A stretch of 64,000 nt of DNA. Source: Candidatus Pantoea varia. GTDB lineage: Bacteria; Pseudomonadota; Gammaproteobacteria; Enterobacterales; Enterobacteriaceae. The translations under genes were made by a program, and so were the position numbers. Positions 40,894 through 51,624 of the stretch are shown one piece after another. Location of the stretch: assembly GCF_900115075.1 (NCBI RefSeq), contig NZ_FOVG01000001.1:2170001-2234000 (forward strand), in the 5' to 3' direction. The notes below the pieces were generated by a model. It saw nothing but the letters and a program-made list of their open reading frames with translations, searched no databases and was not told the DNA's origin. The stretch's first letter is position 1. Every line of letters starts with the position of its first letter.

Positions 40894-43800
40894 AGATCCT
40901 CACGCTACGGTTTAAAAACCTCAATGCCCTGCGCGGTGAATGGTTCATCGACTTCCGTGCCGAACCCTTTGCCAGCAACGGCCTGTTCGCCATAACCGGG
41001 GCCACCGGGGCGGGTAAAACCACGCTGCTGGACGCGATCTGCCTGGCGCTCTATCACCAGACGCCGCGCCTGGGCGCGATTTCCCAGAGCCAGAATGCGC
41101 TGATGACGCGCGACTGTGCCGAATGTCTGGCTGAAGTAGAGTTTGAGATCAAAGGCGAAGCCTGGCGCGCCTTCTGGAGCCAGAACCGTGCGCGCGGCAC
41201 CGCCGACGGCAAGCTGCAGGCACCGCGCGTTGAGCTGGCGCGCTGCGCCGACAATACCATTGTTGCCGATAAAGTCGGTGACAAGCTGAAGATGATCGAA
41301 ACCCTTTCCGGTCTTGATTTCGAACGCTTTACCCGCTCGATGATGCTGTCACAGGGCCAGTTCGCCGCCTTCCTCAATGCCAGAGCCAGTGAGCGCGCCG
41401 AACTGCTGGAGGAGCTGACCGGCACAGAAATTTACGGCCTGATTTCCGCCGCTATCTATGAGCGTCACAAAGAGGCGAAAACTCAGTTAGATCTGCTGCG
41501 CAGCCAGGCGGGTGCGATGGCGCTGCTGGATAGCGACGCGCGCGATGCCCTGAAACAGCAGCTCACCGATCTGACCGACGCGGAACAGCGGCTCAGCGCC
41601 CGCTATCAACAGGCGCAGCAACAGCAGCAGTGGCAGCAGCAGGCGCAGCAGTTACAGCAGGAGAGTGAGCAGGCTGAAGCGGCAGTACAGCAGGCCCAGG
41701 CCGCCTCCCAGGCGGCAGAGACGGACCGCCAGCGGCTGGCGCGCAGCGAACCGGCTGAAAAGCTGCGGGTAAAACTGCAGCAGCGCGACGCGTTACGCAG
41801 TGAACAGCAGCAGGTTGAAAGCCGCTGTCAGCAACTCACAGCGGCGGCATCGCAGGCGCAGAACCAACAGCAGCAGCATCAGCTGAATTACGCAGCCAGC
41901 CAGATGGCCCGCCAGCAGGCGCTGCAGGAACAGCAGCAGCAGGAGAACCTGCTGACGGAACAGGTGCTGCCGCTGGATCAGCGGATTAGCACCTTGCAGC
42001 AGCACCTTGCGGAGCAGCAGCAGGAAACCAGCCGTCTGCAGCAGCATGCCGACCAGACCCAGGCCAGCCTGACGGAGCAGAAGCGGCAGGTCACGTCAGT
42101 GCAGCAGGCGATTGCTGAACAGCATCAGTTACGTGAGCAGCTTGCCGATCTGGCGCATTGGGGCGCTTCACTGCCGGTATGGCAGGAGAACTTTGCCCTG
42201 CTGGCACAGCGTGAGGCGACGCTGGCGGGACTGAAAAAGCAACGCGAGCAGCAGCAGCAACAGATCGACGCGCAGCTTGCAAAGCAGCAACAGCAGGCAC
42301 AACAGGCGCAACCTCGCCAGCAGGCGGAGCAACAGGCCCGCCAGGCGCTGTTACAGGCGGAGCAAGCACTAACTTCGCTTCAGGAACAGCATCCGCCAGC
42401 CGCACTGCGGCAGACATTAAGCGAGTTGCAGAACAGCCGTCCGGCGCGTCAGCAACTGCTGCTGCTCTCTGCGCAATGGCAGCCGCTGCACCAGCAGCTG
42501 GGACAGCGTCAGCAACGGCTGAGCGCGCTGGAAAAAGTGCATCAGCAGAGTGAAGCGGAACTTCAGACCCTGCGCGAGACGTGGAAACGCGAAAAACAGC
42601 AGCTGGATGACGTCGAAAAAATCTGCGCGCTGGAGCAGCAAATTGTCGATCTCAGCGATTACCGTGCACGACTGACCGTCGATCAGCCCTGCCCGCTGTG
42701 CGGTTCCTGCACCCATCCTGCCGTCGAGGCCTACAGCACGCTGGAAGTGAGTGCTAACCAGCAGCGCCGCGCTGCGCTGCAGCAGCAAACCGAGGCATTG
42801 CGCGAAGCGGGCACGGCAAAAAGCGAACAGTTAAAGCAGTCCGCACTGCAGCAGCAGACTCTGCGCGATGAAATCGCAGAGAATCAGCGTCAGCTCGATC
42901 AGCTTGAGCAGCAATGGCAGGCACTGAGCGGTGAGCTGGCACTTACCTTCTCGCTTGCAGATCGCGAGGCCTTAGCCGCGTGGCAGCAGCAGCAAAGCGA
43001 ACGTGAAAGCCAGCTTGAGCAGCAGCGACAGGCACAGGAAGCCGCCGAACAGGCGCGTCAGGCCGCAAAAGATCACCATCTTCAGCAGTCGCAGGCCTGG
43101 CAGCAACATCTGCAGGCGGAGCAACTGGCGCAGCAGTCGCTGACCAGCCTGCAGCAGGCGCTGGATGCGCTGCAACAGCGTCAGCAGCAGGAGCAGCAGG
43201 CCATGGCGCAATTGCAGAGTCGTCTGGAACAGCAGTTCAGCGCCCACAACCTGACTTTGCCGGACGCCGCCGATCGCGATGCGTGGCTGGCTAAACAGCA
43301 GCGGCGCTGGCAGCGCTGGCAGGAGAGTGAGCAGTTGCTCGCTAACCTGCAGCCGCAGCTGTTAAAGGGCGAAACCCAGCTCACCGCCCTGCAACAGCAG
43401 GCAGACCTGGAACAGCAGCAACTCGCGACCCGTCAGCAGCAGCAACAGCAGAGCCAGGCGCAGCTCAGTGAGATGCGTCAGCAGCGTCAGGCGCTGTTCG
43501 GCGATCGCGACGTCACCCTCGCCCGTCAGCAGATGCAGGCCCGCGTTCAGCAGTCTGATGAACAGCTGTCGCAGCAGCTCACTGCCCTGCAGCAGGCCCA
43601 GACCGAGGTCAGTCGCCTGCAGGGTGAGCTTTCAGGGCTGGAAAATCAGCGTCAGACACTCAGCGGCAAACTGGCAGAGGCGGAAAGTGCCCTTCAGCAG
43701 GCACTGGAGAGCGCCGGATTCGCCGACGAAGCCAGCCTGCGTGCAGCGCTGCTGGATGAGCAGACCGCGCTGCAACTGCGTCAGCAGCTGCAGCAGCTCG

Positions 43801-44564
43801 ACCAGCAATGCCAGCAGCAGCAGGCACGACTGGCGGATCTGCGTCAGCGGCTCAGCGTTCATCAGCAGGCGAAGCCCGATGCGATGCCGGAATCCGTCGA
43901 CGCGCTGGCGCAGCAGCTGGAACAGTGTCGGCTGGCACTGCGCGACAACGCCAGCCAGCAGGGTCAGATTCAGCAGCAGCTGCACAGCGATGCCAGTCTG
44001 CGCGCGCGGCAGCAGAGCCTGATGACGCAGATTGAACAGGATGGTGTGATGCTGGCGCAGTGGAGCCGGCTCAACGACCTGATCGGCTCCGCGACCGGCG
44101 ATAAGTTCCGACGCTTCGCGCAGGGCTTAACGCTGGATCATCTGGTGGCGCTGGCTAACCGTCAGCTCGATCGGCTGCATGGCCGTTATCTGCTGCAACG
44201 CCGGGCGCAGGATTTGCTGGAGCTGGATGTGGTCGATACCTGGCAGGCCGATGCAGCGCGCGATACCCGCACGCTGTCGGGAGGCGAGAGCTTCCTGGTG
44301 AGTCTGGCGCTGGCGCTGGCGTTATCGGATCTGGTCAGCCACAAAACGCGCATCGAATCGCTGTTTCTGGATGAGGGGTTCGGCACACTGGATGCCCAGA
44401 CGCTGGACACCGCGCTGGATGCTCTCGACGCGCTTAACGCCAGCGGCAAAACCATTGGGGTAATCAGCCACGTGGAAGCGATGAAAGAGCGTATTCCGGT
44501 GCAGATTAAAGTGCGCAAGATGAATGGATTGGGTTACAGCCAGCTGGAACTGCCGCAGGGATAA
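40890..44564 (+). CDS. sbcC: SbcC ATPase subunit (Rad50-like), unusually long and Q-rich
   Basis: A 1224-residue SMC-like ATPase. Walker A is [14 protein letters not shown] near residue 32, the zinc hook is CPLC (Cys601, Cys604), the ABC signature LSGGES is near residue 1129, and Walker B is [12 protein letters not shown]. The two coiled-coil arms (about 190-590 and 615-1040) are extremely rich in glutamine, with many CAG/CAA runs. E. coli SbcC is 1048 residues, so the arms are longer here. Hook and heads are intact, so it should be functional. Confidence 0.96.
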   Translation: MKILTLRFKNLNALRGEWFIDFRAEPFASNGLFAITGATGAGKTTLLDAICLALYHQTPRLGAISQSQNALMTRDCAECLAEVEFEIKGEAWRAFWSQNRARGTADGKLQAPRVELARCADNTIVADKVGDKLKMIETLSGLDFERFTRSMMLSQGQFAAFLNARASERAELLEELTGTEIYGLISAAIYERHKEAKTQLDLLRSQAGAMALLDSDARDALKQQLTDLTDAEQRLSARYQQAQQQQQWQQQAQQLQQESEQAEAAVQQAQAASQAAETDRQRLARSEPAEKLRVKLQQRDALRSEQQQVESRCQQLTAAASQAQNQQQQHQLNYAASQMARQQALQEQQQQENLLTEQVLPLDQRISTLQQHLAEQQQETSRLQQHADQTQASLTEQKRQVTSVQQAIAEQHQLREQLADLAHWGASLPVWQENFALLAQREATLAGLKKQREQQQQQIDAQLAKQQQQAQQAQPRQQAEQQARQALLQAEQALTSLQEQHPPAALRQTLSELQNSRPARQQLLLLSAQWQPLHQQLGQRQQRLSALEKVHQQSEAELQTLRETWKREKQQLDDVEKICALEQQIVDLSDYRARLTVDQPCPLCGSCTHPAVEAYSTLEVSANQQRRAALQQQTEALREAGTAKSEQLKQSALQQQTLRDEIAENQRQLDQLEQQWQALSGELALTFSLADREALAAWQQQQSERESQLEQQRQAQEAAEQARQAAKDHHLQQSQAWQQHLQAEQLAQQSLTSLQQALDALQQRQQQEQQAMAQLQSRLEQQFSAHNLTLPDAADRDAWLAKQQRRWQRWQESEQLLANLQPQLLKGETQLTALQQQADLEQQQLATRQQQQQQSQAQLSEMRQQRQALFGDRDVTLARQQMQARVQQSDEQLSQQLTALQQAQTEVSRLQGELSGLENQRQTLSGKLAEAESALQQALESAGFADEASLRAALLDEQTALQLRQQLQQLDQQCQQQQARLADLRQRLSVHQQAKPDAMPESVDALAQQLEQCRLALRDNASQQGQIQQQLHSDASLRARQQSLMTQIEQDGVMLAQWSRLNDLIGSATGDKFRRFAQGLTLDHLVALANRQLDRLHGRYLLQRRAQDLLELDVVDTWQADAARDTRTLSGGESFLVSLALALALSDLVSHKTRIESLFLDEGFGTLDAQTLDTALDALDALNASGKTIGVISHVEAMKERIPVQIKVRKMNGLGYSQLELPQG

Positions 44565-44629
44565 CGGGCGCTGGGGCGGCAAATTCTGGTTCTGTCGACA
44601 GTCGGAGTAATGCCATAGCATTCATGATG

Positions 44630-44659
44630 CCGGTCTGTAGACTGTCGGCAGCAGACCGG
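44630..44659. other. Inverted repeat between sbcC and the TolA-like gene
   Basis: CCGGTCTG (44630-44637) and CAGACCGG (44652-44659) form a perfect 8-base repeat. A related GTCGACAGTCGG lies upstream near 44594. It has no T-tract, and its role is unknown. Confidence 0.35.
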
Positions 44660-44688
44660 AAGATCTTTAAGGAAAGTTGGCCAGTTAA

Positions 44689-45081
44689 ATGAATTTAATT
44701 AATATAAAGATGCGAATATTGCTGGGGGTGATTATTGCAATATCGCTCAGCGCCTGTCAGCAACCTGTGATAAAGCAACGGGGTAGCGTGGCAAACCTCT
44801 GTCAGCCTGCAAAAGATCCGAACAGCCAATCCTGTCACTGGACTTATCAAATGCAGCCTGTGCTCAACAGACAGTTCACGGATGCGGGTCGTTATGCCGG
44901 TCAGCAATGTCTGGTACGGATGGAGTGGCAGGAACACAGCAGACGTTATGCGGTGACGCAGACTCAGGGTGATGAAGCGCTCTGCCTGCGCGCCTGGCAG
45001 CTGGTGGCGCAGACCCGCGATCTGCCGCCGCCGCCGGAGCCTGGGCAACCAGCGTGGTTCGGCTTTGCGCCGCGCGGTTAG
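44689..45081 (+). CDS. Small lipoprotein with TolA C-terminal-like domain
   Basis: 130 residues from the ATG at 44689 (AAGGAAAG 12 bases upstream); an ATG seven codons later (44710) is also possible. The signal ends in LSAC (Cys23). The mature part has four Cys residues. Its pattern, CLVRMEW ... V ... GDEALCLRAWQLV followed by DLPPPPEPG, resembles the TolA/TonB C-terminal fold as seen in TolA. It lacks TolA's membrane helix and long linker. It could act at the envelope with Tol-Pal or as a secreted stand-alone domain. Its stop overlaps the AraC gene convergently. Confidence 0.65.
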   Translation: MNLINIKMRILLGVIIAISLSACQQPVIKQRGSVANLCQPAKDPNSQSCHWTYQMQPVLNRQFTDAGRYAGQQCLVRMEWQEHSRRYAVTQTQGDEALCLRAWQLVAQTRDLPPPPEPGQPAWFGFAPRG

Positions 45082-46145
45082 CTGGCCAGACCTTCCTGAC
45101 GCCACTGGCGTGGACTGATGCCAAACCAGCGGCGAAATGCGCGTGAGAACGCACTGACTTCCGAATAGCCCAGCAGCAGCGCCATCTCTGAGATCGGCAG
45201 CTGCTTTTGCTGCAGATAGTGTGTCGCCATTTCGCAGCGCACCTGATCCACCAGCGCGGTAAAGCTGCTGCCCTCTTCGCGCAGCCGCCGCTGCAGTGAC
45301 CAGCTCGATAGCCCGAGTTTGTCAGCCACCTCCTCCAGCACTGGCTCACCCTGCATCAGTGATAAATTGACCTGAGAACGCGCCTGCTCAATCATGCTTT
45401 GCTGCGACGTTCCACGGTTAAGCCGCCGGATCGCATCCTGCATCACCATCAACAGGATCGGATCGCTCTCGGGCATCGCGCGCAGCAGATCGCGCTTCGG
45501 GATCACCAGCGAATTAAACGGCTGATCGAACCAGACCGGCGCATCAAACACTTTGCAGTGATCGTGCCACTGGCCGGGACGCGGATGCTCAAAATGCACT
45601 TCGCGCGGTGCCCAGTGCCTGCCCGCGACATGGCGGATCAGATTCATAAACATCCCCAGCGTCAGCTCTGCATCCTGACGGCGCGACAGGATCGCGCCAT
45701 GTCGCACCTGATAGTCGAGCCGCCAGCACTCTCCCTTATCCACCAGCCGGGTTAAGGTGTCGTGCTGATGCCAGGGAAAGGCATTGACCACATTGTGCAG
45801 CGCCTGCTCCAGCGTGTCGGAGCACAAGCCGATGTAGCCGATCAGGCCTAATGACTGCGGTTTAAACTGCCTGCCGTAGTGCAAACCGAAGTTATCAAAA
45901 CCGGAGTGACGCGCCGCCTCTTCCAGTACCCGACAGTAGTTAACCAGTCCCAGGCTCAGCGTCGGGCTGCACAGGCGCTCCGGATCGATGCCGCTGATGC
46001 CGAAAATACGATCAACATCACCGCCCTGGGTATGAATAAAGTCGCTTAAGCCGGTCGCCGCCGCTGCCAGCACGCCGTGATTGCCTGCTCCCGCCGCTGC
46101 AGAACAGGCCGCAAAGGCATCAGGCTTTATCAGTGTCGGATTCAT
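45078..46145 (-). CDS. AraC family transcriptional regulator
   Basis: A 355-residue regulator. The N-terminal 210 residues are the AraC-binding-like domain found in OruR/ArgR-type regulators (LVNYCRVLEEAARHSG, FGLHYGRQFKP). The C-terminal 100 residues carry two helix-turn-helix motifs, with the signature LGYSEVSAFSRAFRRWFGISPRQWR. Regulators of this subfamily often control amino acid or amino-alcohol use. It reads in the same direction as the kinase gene upstream, 162 bases apart, so it is the likely regulator of the kinase/permease pair. Confidence 0.88.
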   Translation of the reverse strand: MNPTLIKPDAFAACSAAAGAGNHGVLAAAATGLSDFIHTQGGDVDRIFGISGIDPERLCSPTLSLGLVNYCRVLEEAARHSGFDNFGLHYGRQFKPQSLGLIGYIGLCSDTLEQALHNVVNAFPWHQHDTLTRLVDKGECWRLDYQVRHGAILSRRQDAELTLGMFMNLIRHVAGRHWAPREVHFEHPRPGQWHDHCKVFDAPVWFDQPFNSLVIPKRDLLRAMPESDPILLMVMQDAIRRLNRGTSQQSMIEQARSQVNLSLMQGEPVLEEVADKLGLSSWSLQRRLREEGSSFTALVDQVRCEMATHYLQQKQLPISEMALLLGYSEVSAFSRAFRRWFGISPRQWRQEGLAS

Positions 46146-46216
46146 GGTCGCCTCAGTCAGAATTCAGGTGGATCACCCGTCCCTGAGATCAGAGCAAATT
46201 CCATACCAGGTCCCCA

Positions 46217-46262
46217 ATGCCCGCCGCGCCGCCTGCGGGCGCGTCAGGCTGCGCGCGGGCAT
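46217..46262. other. GC-rich inverted repeat after the kinase gene
   Basis: ATGCCCGC (46217-46224) and GCGGGCAT (46255-46262), with further self-complementary GC-rich sequence inside (CGCGCC/GGGCGCG). It lies between the kinase stop and the AraC start and may end the kinase transcript. It has no T-tract. Confidence 0.4.
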
Positions 46263-46307
46263 GGCATCGGGCACTGCGGCGGCGCAGCAACGCCCGCCGC
46301 TGGTGCA

Positions 46308-47312
46308 TCAGACGCCGACCGGCAGCTGCTGACCTTCCAGATAGCGACGGCAGAGGCGAACCGAATGGCTGGCCCACTCCGGACCCAGACTGTGCGCCAT
46401 TTCGGTTTCGGCATGCGACCCCACCCATGCGGTGAGCTGGATGCGACGCTGGATCAGCAGTGCCGGCAGCATGGCCATCTCCGCATCGCTGATATGCGCC
46501 ACCTGCTCGTAACCGCGAATCCAGTGATCGATCCACTCTGGCGCGCGCGGATGATGTTCCACAAAACTGATCGCTGCCGCCAGATCGTGCAGATACCAGC
46601 CGAGCCCGCAGTCATCGAAGTCGATCACTCGCGTTTCGCCCTTGTGCAGCAGCAGATTGGTCAGCCGCAGATCGGCGTGGATCAGGCCATAGCGATCCGA
46701 TCCCTTGCCAAACTGTGCCATCGCCGCACCCACATGGCTGATCGCCTGCTCGACCACGCTGTGATCGGCGGGATTGAGATTGGGTGCATCCTGCCAGCGT
46801 CCCCAGTGACTCTCGCTACTGGTCATGGTGTGGTGATCCCAGATAATCCGCTGAAAATCCGCAGGCGGCTGCCACTGTTTACTGTGCTGATGCAGCCGCG
46901 CAGTAATGTTGCCCAGTTGCTGAAAAGCGCGGGGATCGACGTCGGTGGTCGGCATCTCGCCGTCGATCCAGTGAAACAGCACCACGTAACGTTCACCGCC
47001 ATCGGGCAGCCGCAGCGTCAGCACGGTTTCGCCCTCTTTGTCCGGCACCGCTTCCGGCACCATAATGCCGGTTTCGCGCAGCGCATCGAGCCACAGAAGT
47101 TCGCTGACGATGTCCGCTTTTTGATGGTAATCGCCGCGATGCAGCCGTAGTGCATAACGCCGGCCTGCCGCCTGCAGCAGGAACGTGGCGTTCTCTGAGC
47201 GGCACAGCAGGCTGAGCTGCCCCTGCAGCGCGGCGGGATAGCAGGTCAGCGCCTGCTGCGCCATCAGGGTGAGTTGGGAATCAGTCAGGTTGTCATATTG
47301 TTTAGCGCTCAT
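46308..47312 (-). CDS. APH-fold small-molecule kinase (phosphotransferase)
   Basis: A 334-residue kinase of the aminoglycoside/choline-kinase fold, related to homoserine- and hydroxylysine-kinase-type enzymes. The catalytic loop is HADLRLTN (His212, Asp214, Asn219), and the metal site is VIDFDDCG (Asp231, Asp233). The N-terminal lobe has YALRLHRG with the ATP-contacting Lys position replaced by Arg. Its close divergent neighbour is an ethanolamine-type permease, so an amino alcohol is the most likely substrate. It could also act on another small alcohol such as a modified sugar or amino acid. Confidence 0.82.
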   Translation of the reverse strand: MSAKQYDNLTDSQLTLMAQQALTCYPAALQGQLSLLCRSENATFLLQAAGRRYALRLHRGDYHQKADIVSELLWLDALRETGIMVPEAVPDKEGETVLTLRLPDGGERYVVLFHWIDGEMPTTDVDPRAFQQLGNITARLHQHSKQWQPPADFQRIIWDHHTMTSSESHWGRWQDAPNLNPADHSVVEQAISHVGAAMAQFGKGSDRYGLIHADLRLTNLLLHKGETRVIDFDDCGLGWYLHDLAAAISFVEHHPRAPEWIDHWIRGYEQVAHISDAEMAMLPALLIQRRIQLTAWVGSHAETEMAHSLGPEWASHSVRLCRRYLEGQQLPVGV

Positions 47313-47562
47313 CAGTCCGGCTCCTTTTCACTTGCGTTATCTCAGCATGCGTTGCCAGAAGGTGAGCTGCTTGACCTCAGAAGAGACAAAGTTGACCGCA
47401 GCGTGCATCCGGCCCGGTTGTTGCCTGTGAGTTGACCGTGGAGGACAGAAGTCACTGCGCCCGCGTCAAGTCGTGAAGAGTAATGCAACGGCATTATCCC
47501 CTTACTTTAGTAGTTATGGCGGTGTAACGCCGCGTGAGACCAACAACGACGGGGATAACAGT

Positions 47563-48927
47563 ATGACAAACAGACTCAAGCCCACTCTGGGCACCCTGCA
47601 TCTGTGGGGGATTGCGGTTGGCCTGGTGATTTCAGGCGAATATTTCGGCTGGAGTTACGGCTGGGCTGTAGCGGGCACGCTGGGATTCCTGGTCACTACC
47701 GCGCTGATCGCCACCCTCTATACCTGCTTTATTTTTAGCTTCACCGAACTGACCACTGCGATCCCCCATGCGGGCGGGCCGTTTGCCTATAGCCGTCGCG
47801 CTTTTGGCGAAACCGGCGGACTGATTGCTGGTCTGGCGACGCTGATTGAGTTTGTCTTTGCGCCCCCGGCTATCGCCATGGCGATAGGGGCTTATCTCAA
47901 TGTGCAGTATCCCGAGCTCAACCCGAAAACTGCGGCGGTCGGGGCTTACCTGGTGTTTATGACGCTGAATATTCTGGGTGTAAAACTGGCGGCGATGTTC
48001 GAACTGGTTGTCACCGTGCTGGCCGTCATTGAGCTGCTGGTGTTTATGGGCGTGGTCTCACCCGGCTTCAGCCTCGCGAACTTTGCCGCGCACGGCTGGG
48101 CGGGCAGCGACAGCTTCGGCCTGCCTGCCTTCTCCGGCATTTTTGCCGCCATTCCCTTCGCCATCTGGTTTTTCCTTGCCATTGAAGGCGCCGCAATGGC
48201 AGCCGAAGAGGCAAAAGATCCAACCCGGACCATTCCCCGCGCCTATATCAGCGGGATCCTGACGCTGGTGGTGCTGGCGATTGGTGTGATGCTGATGGCG
48301 GGCGGCGCGGGCGACTGGCGCAAACTCTCGGACATTAACGATCCGCTGCCACAGGCGATGAAAATGATCGTCGGCGAACACTCTAACTGGATGCATATGC
48401 TGGTGTGGATTGGACTGTTTGGCCTGATTGCCAGCTTCCACGGCATCATCCTCGGCTATTCACGGCAGTTTTTTGCCCTGGCACGCGCGGGCTATCTGCC
48501 GCCTTCTCTGGCAAAACTGTCACGCTTCCAGACCCCGCATCGGGCAATTATTCTCGGCGGCCTGCTGGGTATCGCGGCGATTTACAGCGATGGCGTGATT
48601 AATCTGCAGGGGATGACGCTGACGGCGGCGATGATCACTATGGCGGTCTTCGGCGCGATTGTGATGTACATCATGAGCATGCTGAGCCTGTTTAAACTGC
48701 GCCGCAGCGCGCCGGATATGCCTCGCAGCTTCCGCGCGCCGGGCTATCCGATTGTTCCGGGCATCGCTCTGCTGCTCTCGGTGGTCTGTCTGCTGGCGAT
48801 GCTGTGGTTTAACCCGGTGATTGGTGCGCTGTTCTTTGCCATCATGGTGGTGGGCTATCTCTACTTCCTCGCCACTAAAGCGCAGCGCGATCGTGCGCCA
48901 CAGGACACGATGCTGGTCGGCGAATAA
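47563..48927 (+). CDS. Ethanolamine-type APC permease
   Basis: A 454-residue transporter with 12 transmembrane helices, in the ethanolamine permease (Eat) group of the APC superfamily. The start region KPTLGTLHLWGIAVGLVISGEYFGW is characteristic of that group (seen here as LKPTLGTLHLWG and GEYFGWSYGW). I chose the ATG at 47563 because the family begins there and GGGG lies eight bases upstream. The frame stays open for another 30 codons to a GTG. No eutBC genes are in the window, so catabolism by ammonia-lyase is not encoded nearby. Confidence 0.85.
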   Translation: MTNRLKPTLGTLHLWGIAVGLVISGEYFGWSYGWAVAGTLGFLVTTALIATLYTCFIFSFTELTTAIPHAGGPFAYSRRAFGETGGLIAGLATLIEFVFAPPAIAMAIGAYLNVQYPELNPKTAAVGAYLVFMTLNILGVKLAAMFELVVTVLAVIELLVFMGVVSPGFSLANFAAHGWAGSDSFGLPAFSGIFAAIPFAIWFFLAIEGAAMAAEEAKDPTRTIPRAYISGILTLVVLAIGVMLMAGGAGDWRKLSDINDPLPQAMKMIVGEHSNWMHMLVWIGLFGLIASFHGIILGYSRQFFALARAGYLPPSLAKLSRFQTPHRAIILGGLLGIAAIYSDGVINLQGMTLTAAMITMAVFGAIVMYIMSMLSLFKLRRSAPDMPRSFRAPGYPIVPGIALLLSVVCLLAMLWFNPVIGALFFAIMVVGYLYFLATKAQRDRAPQDTMLVGE

Positions 48928-49013
48928 ACGCGGCGCGGCAGTATGCCGCGCCGAAGGTTACGTTCAGCGCCTTAAGGCCCGGGCGCTGAATCGTCAGCAA
49001 ATGCGCGGGTAAC

Positions 49014-49925
49014 TCAGCCGTTGAGTGGCCAGAGCCACGCCGCACCGCGTACGCCGCTGGAGTCGCCATGCTGCGCCTTCAGCACCGGCGTTTCGCACTC
49101 TCCGCCAAACACCCACTTCTTCATCAGCACCGGCACGGTCTGATAGAGACGATCCACATTGCTCATCCCGCCGCCCAGCACGATGACATCGGGATCGATC
49201 AGGTTCACCACCTGCGCCAGCGATTTTGCCAGCCGCAGCTCATAGCGACTCATTGCCAGTTCGGCGATCGGATCCTGCTGCGCCAGCAACGAGACGATCT
49301 CTGCGCCTTTGCGATGCACGCCGCTCAGCCGCTGATAGTCGATACCAAAACCAGTGCCAGAAACGAAGGTCTCAATGCAGCCCTGCTGCCCGCAATAACA
49401 CGGCACTTCCTGACGGTAGCGCAGCTCATCTTCATCCATCCACGGCAGCGGATTGTGGCCCCACTCACCGGCATTACCGTTGCCACCGATGCGCGACTCA
49501 CCGTTGATCGCCACCCCCGCACCCGATCCGGTGCCGATGATCACGGCAAACACCAGCGACTGTCCGGCACCCGCACCATCGACTGCTTCTGACACCGCCA
49601 GACAGTTAGCATCGTTGGCGATGCGTACTTCCCGGTTCAGCGCCTGAGCCAGATCTTTATCCAGCGGCTGACCGTTTAGCCACGTGGAGTTGGCATTCTT
49701 CACCCGCTTACTGAAAGGCGAAAGCGAGCCGGGAATACCGAGGCCGACCGTACCGGTCTCGCCGGTTTTCTGCTCCGCCAGTGTGACCAGATCGACAATT
49801 GCCTGTACCGTTGCCTGATAGTCATCACGCGGGGTATTCACCCGGTGGCGGAACAGCTCCTGTCCCTTATCTGACAATGCGATCACTTCTGTCTTGGTGC
49901 CACCCAGATCTATGCCTATGCGCAA
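49014..49925 (-). CDS. mak: Fructokinase (ROK family)
   Basis: A 303-residue sugar kinase that phosphorylates fructose (and mannose in E. coli). ROK signatures: DLGGTKTEV at the N-terminus, GTGSGAGV, the zinc-binding GHNPLPW and [11 protein letters not shown]. It is divergent from rdgC as in E. coli. Confidence 0.95.
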   Translation of the reverse strand: MRIGIDLGGTKTEVIALSDKGQELFRHRVNTPRDDYQATVQAIVDLVTLAEQKTGETGTVGLGIPGSLSPFSKRVKNANSTWLNGQPLDKDLAQALNREVRIANDANCLAVSEAVDGAGAGQSLVFAVIIGTGSGAGVAINGESRIGGNGNAGEWGHNPLPWMDEDELRYRQEVPCYCGQQGCIETFVSGTGFGIDYQRLSGVHRKGAEIVSLLAQQDPIAELAMSRYELRLAKSLAQVVNLIDPDVIVLGGGMSNVDRLYQTVPVLMKKWVFGGECETPVLKAQHGDSSGVRGAAWLWPLNG

Positions 49926-50071
49926 GGTTACTTCCTCGTTATTCGTTCAGGTGAGAGATACAGTAGAAGGCGGCTGCCTTAAAGGCAATGAAACCACTCC
50001 GATGTTTCGCTATCATGCGCGCTGACTCTCGCAGACTTGTGCGCCCGATCGCGCCACGGTAAGGAATCCCG

Positions 50072-50983
50072 ATGTTGTGGTTTAAAAATATGATGGTTTA
50101 TCGTCTGAATCGTGACATTCCGCTGTCCGCAGATGAGATGGAAAAACAGCTCGACGCCTTCACTTTTTCACCGTGTGGCAGTCAGGATATGAGCAAGACC
50201 GGCTGGGTCTCGCCGATGGGTAACCGCAGCGACGCGCTGACCCACGAGAACAAAGGCCAGATTGTGATTTGCGCCCGCAAAGAAGAGAAAATCCTGCCTT
50301 CGCCGGTCGTGAAACAGGCGCTGGAAGCGAAAATCGACAAGCTGGAATCTGAGCAGAGCCGCAAGCTCAGGAAGACTGAAAAAGATTCGCTTAAAGATGA
50401 AGTGCTGCACAGCCTGCTGCCGCGCGCCTTCAGCCGTTTCAGCCAGACTTACCTGTGGATTGACACGGTCAACAACCTGATTATGGTGGACTGTGCCAGC
50501 GCTAAAAAAGCAGAAGATACCCTGGCGCTGCTGCGCAAAAGCCTGGGTTCACTGCCGGTGGTGCCGCTGACGCTGGAAAACCCGATTGAACTGACTCTGA
50601 CCCAATGGGTGCGTTCAGGCGACCTGCCAGCCGGTTTTGCGCTGATGGATGAAGCGGAGCTGAAAGCACTGCTGGAAGATGGCGGCGTCATCCGCTGCAA
50701 GAAACAGGATCTGGTGTGCGATGAGATCGCCAACCATATCGAAGCCGGCAAAGTGGTGACCAAACTGGCACTCGACTGGCAGGAGCGTATTCAGTTTGTG
50801 CTGGCCGATGACGGTTCAGTGAAGCGTCTGAAGTTCAGCGACACCCTGCGCGATCAGAACGACGATATCGACCGCGAAGATTTTGCGCAGCGCTTTGATG
50901 CCGACTTTATTCTGATGACCAGCGAACTGGCGGCACTCACCAGCAATCTGGTGGAAGCGTTAGGCGGCGAAGCCCAGCGTTAA
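50072..50983 (+). CDS. rdgC: Recombination-associated protein RdgC
   Basis: A 303-residue nucleoid DNA-binding protein that forms a ring around DNA and limits RecA loading. The start [18 protein letters not shown] and the end of full family length (303) are intact. Confidence 0.97.
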   Translation: MLWFKNMMVYRLNRDIPLSADEMEKQLDAFTFSPCGSQDMSKTGWVSPMGNRSDALTHENKGQIVICARKEEKILPSPVVKQALEAKIDKLESEQSRKLRKTEKDSLKDEVLHSLLPRAFSRFSQTYLWIDTVNNLIMVDCASAKKAEDTLALLRKSLGSLPVVPLTLENPIELTLTQWVRSGDLPAGFALMDEAELKALLEDGGVIRCKKQDLVCDEIANHIEAGKVVTKLALDWQERIQFVLADDGSVKRLKFSDTLRDQNDDIDREDFAQRFDADFILMTSELAALTSNLVEALGGEAQR

Positions 50984-51022
50984 GCGGTAACCCGCAGAAT
51001 CATCCGGACGAGGATGTTTGCC

Positions 51023-51054
51023 AAAAAAAAGAGCCGCTTAGCGGCCCTTTTTTT
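51023..51054. terminator. Bidirectional terminator between rdgC and ppnP
   Basis: GCCGC (51033-51037) and GCGGC (51041-51045) with a TTA loop, flanked by eight A residues on one side and seven T residues on the other, so it can serve both convergent genes. Confidence 0.85.
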
Positions 51055-51349
51055 AATCTTTATCTTTCAGATAGCGGCAGAGATAGGAACTTGGCTCGCC
51101 CACCTGCAGATGAAATTCGCTGTGACCCGGCACATTAAACACCGAACCCGCTTCAAACCATTTCCACTCGGTCTCACCTGGCAGCAACACCTTAAGCGAG
51201 CCGCTAACGACGGTCATCTCTTCCGGCTGGCCGGTTCCAAATGTGTATTCACCTTCTGACATCACGCCCACGCTGGCACGACCGGTGCTCGCACTGTCAA
51301 AACCGATAGATTTAACTTTTCCGTCAAAATACTCACTTACGTTGAGCAT
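51053..51349 (-). CDS. ppnP: Pyrimidine/purine nucleoside phosphorylase PpnP
   Basis: A 98-residue single cupin domain (formerly YaiE) that phosphorolyses a wide range of nucleosides. [17 protein letters not shown] and the EEMTVVSG and [12 protein letters not shown] cupin motifs are intact. The start is the ATG at 51347-51349. An in-frame upstream ATG adds six residues and is not used. Confidence 0.95.
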   Translation of the reverse strand: MLNVSEYFDGKVKSIGFDSASTGRASVGVMSEGEYTFGTGQPEEMTVVSGSLKVLLPGETEWKWFEAGSVFNVPGHSEFHLQVGEPSSYLCRYLKDKD

Positions 51350-51624
51350 AATAGTTCTCCAGAGCACATGTTGTGTGTCTGGCAGTGTAGAAGGGAACCC
51401 GCTGATCTGTCACGCGAAATGATGGTCGTTTGTGATCTCCTCCGATGGGAGAGATCAGACGCGCAGAGAGAGAAAGCGTTAAGCCAGTGTTCCAGGCTGC
51501 TTTGTTTTGCGTCGGCAAGGGGGATGTCGGGAATAAAGAGGTGATGGGAAAACTCAGGCAACTTACTGGCAAATCGCGAAACGATGCTGGATATCAGGCT
51601 GGCGTCCCTGCCAGCCGCAACGTT

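Noticed and set aside
41793-43985. Several Leu-rich minus-strand frames inside sbcC
   Set aside because: They are the reverse reading of CAG/CAA glutamine codons, which gives Leu; classic shadows.
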